DNA of 64,000 nucleotides. Origin: Coffea arabica (taxonomy: Eukaryota > Streptophyta > Magnoliopsida > Gentianales > Rubiaceae). Position numbers and translations under genes: made by a program. Below the pieces are notes generated by a model. It made no database searches. It was given only the letters and a program-made list of their open reading frames with translations, and was not told the DNA's origin. Positions within the stretch are counted from its first letter, which is position 1, and each line of letters begins with the position of its first letter. The DNA is taken from positions 6,704,501 through 6,768,500 of the forward strand of contig NC_092323.1 of assembly GCF_036785885.1 (NCBI RefSeq), written 5' to 3'. This document shows positions 58,856 through 64,000 of the stretch, piece by piece.

Positions 58856-60589
58856 TTTACGGACCGGTACTTTGTTACCAACTCTTCACTCTTTTAGGGC
58901 CGAATATGTCATTTTAAGTACTTAAATTGGAAAAAAAAAAAAAAAAAGTAACAAGGTAGTTAGGAGTCTGAAACACTGGGAAGATCATCCGCAACTTCGG
59001 ACCAATCGATATAAAACAGGAGACAAGTCAGCAATAGAAGAATGAATTAAGCGCGTACTTCTAGTAGATAGGGTTACTCAGGACGAAGATAGGAAGACTA
59101 GGAGCACATGGAACATTCCTTAAAATTCCAAGCTTTTGCTTAATTTAATTTTCAGGGATTGGGCTGATTGACTTGACGCACTTGACATCATGAAACCCAC
59201 GATCTGGATTGAAATCTAGTGGACGTCCCCTTGCTTCTTGAGAAGAAAATTCAAACCCACATCAGATACCACGTCTGCAAGGGACCTTCTTTTAAGAAAA
59301 TCAGATTCCGGGTCGTATTGCCGTTTATAAAATGTCTTTGATGTTGTTCTTTCTTTGACTTTAGATGAGCCAATAAATATTCATGTCTCCATGCATTTCT
59401 CAAAGCTTCATCCATATTGGTAGGACCTAGTACTTTGCATCGCTGACCATATATTATTGAGATGTTTATTCACGTGATGGTAACCATGAGATGAAATATC
59501 GGATGTCCCCGAACCATGAAATACCACCTTCCCGTCCTTCTCCATCCCAGTTTTGTATCACTGGGCTCTAGAGGAAATGTACACAAAGAATTGCATATGC
59601 TGAAGATAGGGCGTTGTAACATGCATATCTTCATGCATACCGTCCGTCAAAAGGGTGCTCGTATTTCTAACCCAAAGAAGGGATTAAAAAAAAATGGGAG
59701 CTTGTATTAGCACTTGCAAATATTAACAGCGCTTCTTTCAAGAAATGTATTGCCGGTGTATGTGATTACGAGTCTAAATGCATGCATGTCGCATATGTAA
59801 ATTTTAATATTTAAATTTAAATTAAAATAATATAACACGTATTTAGACTTGTCAGCGTGCGTATATATTCACGATATAAGAAGAAGGATTGACCCTTAAA
59901 AAAAAAAAGTATATAAAGCATACTCCTCCCAAAACAATACAATAAAGTTGTGAGGGGCTGAATTGTTAAGAAGACTAATGGCACCCATATCCACATGTCT
60001 TTTATCCTTAAGCTTTAGACTAGTTTTACAGTCAAAAACTCATAATATATCACACAAAATCAAGTGTGAATACGAGCTTACATTGATCGGAAAACCTCAC
60101 TGTGATATCGTTGTCTCCTTTAATCAATGCTTCGTTCTCAGTATTCAACTCTCTGCATAAATATAGTCGTAAAGCGTTCTGGGTTGATTGATATAAGGGA
60201 CCCTTGAAGATTCTTACATGTGTAAAGGAGTTGGGCCATGGGGTTAGCGTTCAGTTATTGTCGTCTACGATCTCAGTATGTATGTTCTGTGATTGATGGA
60301 ACTCTGCGAAATTTTATCCACAGCGTTTTTAAGTTGGAAAAAAAAAGAGAAACGAAAAACCTTTTGCATAAACTAAATAGAATTCTTCTTTCTTTGTTTT
60401 TCTCCATAAAAAAGAAGAAAAGACTAACTGTGCTAATATACAAAAAATTGTTATTGGATTAACGATTATGCAGCGTTGTTGTTGGGGATGTGGGGCATCT
60501 ACTGGACCTGCTAAGGAAAGCCCAAGAACGCCATTTTTGTACCGCAAGCCTTTCCAGATGTAGTCTGTCGACTGCATCGTAACAAACTT
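58856..60589. other. Intergenic, no supported gene
   Basis: A mixture of poly-A tracts and short frames on both strands (59516-59710, 59963-60160, 60238-60577). None shows a domain or consistent splice structure. Confidence 0.45.
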
Positions 60590-61002
60590 TTCTTCTTTGA
60601 GCCCAGCCCACTGGTTGCTAGCTCTAATCTGTCTCTGTTATCTGTAATCCATGATGCATATGCTCCACTTTTTCCTTTTAATTTTTTTTTTCCTTAGCAA
60701 GAGAAGGGTAGGATTTAAGATGCAGGAAAGGAGAAGGTTAATTTGAACCCAAAACCTTTAATTCCTGAAATTTCAACGTAATATATTCCACTTTTATACC
60801 AACCAGTTACAAACTTACGATAACTATATACGCTTTTCAAGATTTTTATTTGTAATTTTCTTAGCGCATAGGAGTTAAATTCACTTAAAGCACATAGATG
60901 TAAGAATGATTGTGTACCGAATTTCATTGTATCATCTATGCACTGTCCAGTCTACAAGGAACATTTTGATGAAAGACCATCTAAAAGATCAATCAATGTT
61001 TA

Positions 61003-61190
61003 GGCCTTGTTTGGATTGCTATTTTTTGTTAAAAAGTTTTACATTTCTTCATGAATATTTCTTTTATGCATTTTTCAATCACTTGTTCATTTCATATATA
61101 TCACATTCTCAAAATGTATTATAGTAATTTCATATATATTACATTGCTATTATAGTAATTTTTTTTTTCAAAAGATATTGACAAATTACA
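61003..61190. mobile_element. Probable MITE fragment in duplication copy 1
   Basis: It begins GGCCTTGTTTGGATTGCT and has the ATCACATTCTCAAAATGTATTATAGTAATT core seen in plant MITEs (compare 41660-41783). The right inverted end is not clear and copy 2 of the duplication lacks this stretch. Confidence 0.5.
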
Positions 61191-61332
61191 ATTTAAACAA
61201 CCTCTTAATTTTTACTATAATTCTTCATTTACTTTCCGTGACTTATCTTGTAACTAGACCAAATTTCATCAGGAATATATACAAAATTTCTTTGATCGAC
61301 TCGATTCCATGTGTTATCCCTTGCTTAAGGCC

Positions 61333-61428
61333 ATTTCTCTCTCTCTTTTTTCTCTTTAGTGTAAATGGAAGAACTCGAAACCGATACTTCTTACTCGCAC
61401 TCCCTCTCCCAAAATCACCCAATCCATC
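61333..61428 (-). mobile_element. 96-bp SINE-like insert
   Basis: Related to the insert at 39846-39940: the minus strand reads GGGTGATTTTGGGAGAGGGA, GTATCGGTTTCGAGTTCTTC and CATTTACACTAAAGAGAAAA. It is flanked by CTTAAGGCC (61324-61332) and CTTAAGGGCC (61429-61438). Duplication copy 2 reads CTTGAGGCCGTCTCTT without the insert, an empty site. Confidence 0.65.
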
Positions 61429-62384
61429 CTTAAGGGCCGTCTCTTATTCGTTACTTACAGAGTGATTAACCTCTCCGTCTAAGTAGCATGGTCCACCTCT
61501 TCAGATCATGTACGGAGACTTTATAAAAGAGTTATAACACTATACAAAACCAGTATAAACGAAAAGGACCTCATATGACTCTAAATTACATTCCATGAGT
61601 TTTCTGGTTTTTCCAGTATAAACGAAAGAAAATAGTTTGTATTTGATCCACACAATAACAGACTTTTTCTTGTTTCAGCCCAGCCCACTGGTTGCCAGCT
61701 CCATTCGTCATCCGTGATCCATCTACTGATCTATTCCACTTATAGTTTCATCCTAGCAAGGCCCCTCCTCCCCCCTGCGGGCGAAGGCCATACTAACATG
61801 TTTCTTATGCACTCTTCAAGATTTCTTCTTATTTTTACATTTTTCAAGATTTTACTTGTATTAAGTTTTTCTTGCATGGTGTAAAAGTCACTTAAAAAGT
61901 ACGTACGCAAAGAATGATCGTGTATCAAATTTCATAACATGATCCATGAGTGGACCTACTGTTCTTGTCTATTAGGAACATTTTGATGAAATAGAATCTG
62001 AAAGATGAGTAAATGCTTAGTCTTTACTGTTACCAGATTCTTTAATTAGTTTGCGTGATCCAGGACCCAGGATAGCTTCGAAGCTATGTTTTAACTTTTT
62101 GAAACTTCGATTCCATCTTGTCCTGTAATTATAACAAATTTCATAAGGAAATATATACAGAATTCTTTGATTGACTCCATTCCATGGGCTATCCTTAACT
62201 TGAGGCCGTCTCTTCTTGGTTATTTTTGGAGTCATTAACCCTTTTGGTCTGATTATTACTAAGATCATGAATAGGGTATTTAGAAACGAATCATGCCAGT
62301 GTATACACCAGCATAAAAGAAAAGGACCTCACATGACTCTAAATTATATTCCATGAGTTCTCTAGTGTTTTTTTGCCCCTTCCA

Positions 62385-62751
62385 GTCAGTTTAATACATC
62401 TTCTTGGATACACTGAGTCACTTACGCATGCACTTGTAGAAATTATGACGTTTTGGTCACAAGAGCAAGATAATACCCCATTATGATTTACACTCCAGTA
62501 ATTGCAAATTTAAGCACCAAGATTAGCGGTGTGTTATAACAGTCACGCTATTCACCTATAATTTCAATGACACGCCTCTATAATGAATTTTAACTTGAAA
62601 AGCAAAAAATAACTTTGTCCAGAAGAAACATGAGCATATGGAAACTGCCTCGTTAAATTACTTCTACGTCATTTAATTAATTTGGCTACTCTTGGAGTCG
62701 CGAAGCCAGGATCTTTCGTCTTCGTCTTCATCTAAACATTAAGTAAGATAC
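62385..62751. other. Upstream region of the cysteine-rich ORF
   Basis: No coding sequence is seen. It likely contains the promoter of the ORF at 62752; no clear TATA box is seen close to the start. Confidence 0.4.
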
Positions 62752-63054
62752 ATGGAGAAAAATGTCAGCACTGGTGGCGGGTGCAGCCGCGGGATGAACT
62801 TGTGCTGCTGCAAGAATAGGCTGACCGAATCTTGTAGTGATCAGAAGAAACCAATTGCAGGTTGCTGCCCTCCTGTGATAAAATTTATTGACGGGTTGGC
62901 GGCACGACTGATTACTGGGGTTACAGCCGCGTTTTTCACTTCGCTGGAAAGGTGTCATTGCATGTATATTGAGACCAAAGATGATTCTGACGATGGTGGT
63001 ACTGGTGGGCGGCCGTTGATCGACAACAATGTTCACCTGAAACCAGGGGAATAA
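62752..63054 (+). CDS. 100-residue cysteine-rich plant protein, single exon
   Basis: Starts MEKNVSTGGGCSRGMNLCCC and ends LKPGE, TAA. There are nine Cys, including CCC and GCC clusters in the first 45 residues and a CHC in the middle. The central region PPVIKFIDGLAARLITGVTA continues AFFTSLERCHC; it is amphipathic rather than a clear membrane span. The C-terminus is acidic (ETKDDSDDGG). No signal peptide is seen. I recall similar small plant proteins with an FFTSLERCHC-like block but no assigned function. The well-ordered composition supports a real gene; the overlapping minus-strand frame is a shadow. Confidence 0.65.
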   Translation: MEKNVSTGGGCSRGMNLCCCKNRLTESCSDQKKPIAGCCPPVIKFIDGLAARLITGVTAAFFTSLERCHCMYIETKDDSDDGGTGGRPLIDNNVHLKPGE

Positions 63055-64000
63055 ATGCATGGGATTTGATCAGCTGAAGTTCGCAAGCAATTGAAGAAGA
63101 TGATCTATTGTAAGATTGCTTGGGTGAAATGAAATCGTGGCTTTTACATCGATCCTATTGTTGTGATGTTCAAGAATATGAGTAATCAAGATTAGATAAG
63201 AAATGTAATGGGACAGCTTGAACACCTTTTCCTGATGCATGGGATATTTGGTTTAAACAAATTATTTAAGAACCTTTTAGCAGTTTCTCTTCTTCATTCT
63301 CATCAAATATGGGTTGTGAAATTCACGGTGGAAGTTCAATTTTCTTCCTTTCTATTCTCCATGTAAAAAATAGGTCACATAGTAAATATGCTTTCTGGTC
63401 ACACAAAAAAAAACATTCAAGAAAGAGATCTTTCTCAAGTTCTTAACTACGTAAGAATTAAGATGAAAAGTTCGACAATTTCATTGAAGAACCCATTTCT
63501 GTTAAAAAATATGAACATATATGTTTGCCATGGAGTCCGCAGTTGTGTTTGCCTAAGATGAAAAGTTCGGCTACTTCATTGAAGAACCTATTTCTGTTAA
63601 AAACATATGTACGTATATACATATACACATATACATATATATATATATATGTATATATATCTCCCCATCCCAATTGAATTAGGTCCAAAGGCGGCTATTG
63701 ATCTTGTTACTAACAATCGTGAAAATATTCATGAACTGGGCCCCCTCTTATTTGACTGCAGGTACTTGGTAAGATGGATCCCCAACTCCAAGTTCGGCAT
63801 ATGCATGGAAGCTAATGTAGCAGCTGCTTTTCATTCTCGATAGGCCTTCCTCCAGTATTTGTAATATTCTGGTATTCGATTTGGTAGGAGTTGCCTTCCC
63901 ACCGCATGTGAACTCTTAACTGGCTTATGTTATTGAATATATTAGCTTTAGTTTGCCCTATATACATATATATAAATAAGAAGTTGCATTTTCTGAGGAG
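63055..64000. other. 3' flank with short repeats, no firm gene
   Basis: Two direct copies of AAGATGAAAAGTTCG(A/G)C and the following ~60 bases lie at 63460-63523 and 63556-63612, a ~97-base period. An AT/ACAT-type microsatellite spans 63601-63662. A plus frame at about 63680-63843 reads GPKAAIDLVTNNRENIHELG, which looks coding-like and could be an exon continuing past the window, but there is not enough to call it. Confidence 0.5.

Larger units (their letters stand above)
60590..62384 (+). repeat. Degenerate tandem duplication, two ~0.7-1.0-kb copies
   Basis: Copy 1 is about 60590-61625 and copy 2 about 61665-62384. Shared words in order: AGCCCAGCCCACTGGTTGC, AAGAATGAT(T/C)GTGTA, AGGAACATTTTGATGAAA, TTTCAT(C/A)AGGAA(A)TATATACA, CGTCTCTT, GACTCTAAATTA.ATTCCATGAG. 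Copy 1 is longer because of separate insertions (about 60683-60810, 61003-61190 and 61333-61428). Confidence 0.75.

Overview
The window is nuclear DNA from a flowering plant, almost certainly a eudicot. Evidence: genes with several GT-AG introns; plant-only families (phytosulfokine precursor, ACT-repeat protein ACR1, PHLOEM PROTEIN 2-LIKE A10, BSD-domain protein); and plant transposons (chromovirus-like LTRs, hAT, PIF/Harbinger, Mutator-like, Stowaway, L1-type LINE). I cannot name the species.

Layout. 1-8025: two LTRs of the same broad Ty3/gypsy style in opposite orientation; a 5.3-kb plus-strand solo LTR (824-6134, 5-bp target duplication ACTAC) sits inside a minus-strand LTR (8025 down to 94) whose primer-binding site is at 80-91. 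8372-8678: last two exons of a DHHA1-domain gene. 8990-10960: diverged ~315-bp repeats. 10542-28498: seven near-identical 2.63-kb tandem units. Each carries, on the minus strand, the same five phase-0 exons ending in a stop codon: the 3' part of a gene for an acidic, proline-containing protein, in which four exons are themselves duplicates of one another. This array is the most unusual object here.

28499-40427: gene island. A BSD-domain gene (+, three exons, one GC-AG intron, a hAT element just upstream) converges on an ACR1-like gene (-, seven exons). A complete 806-bp Harbinger element with a tiny SINE-like insert lies upstream of ACR1; truncated relatives of it sit in every unit of the array.

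41660-45894: a three-level nest. A LINE is inserted in the right inverted repeat of a Mutator-like element that carries a broken PDX1.2-like fragment (Pack-MULE structure), and that element sits in a small MITE. An uninterrupted MITE copy lies next door.

45895-64000: PP2-A10-like gene (+), a 55-aa two-exon membrane protein gene (-) with a 1.8-kb intron, a phytosulfokine precursor gene (-), hAT and Stowaway elements, a ~1-kb degenerate tandem duplication in which one copy holds an SINE-like insert that the other lacks, and a 100-aa cysteine-rich ORF (+). The genes are ordinary, separately regulated eukaryotic genes and form no operon. All exon models come from reading frame, splice consensus and remembered family similarity; none was confirmed by transcripts or searches.
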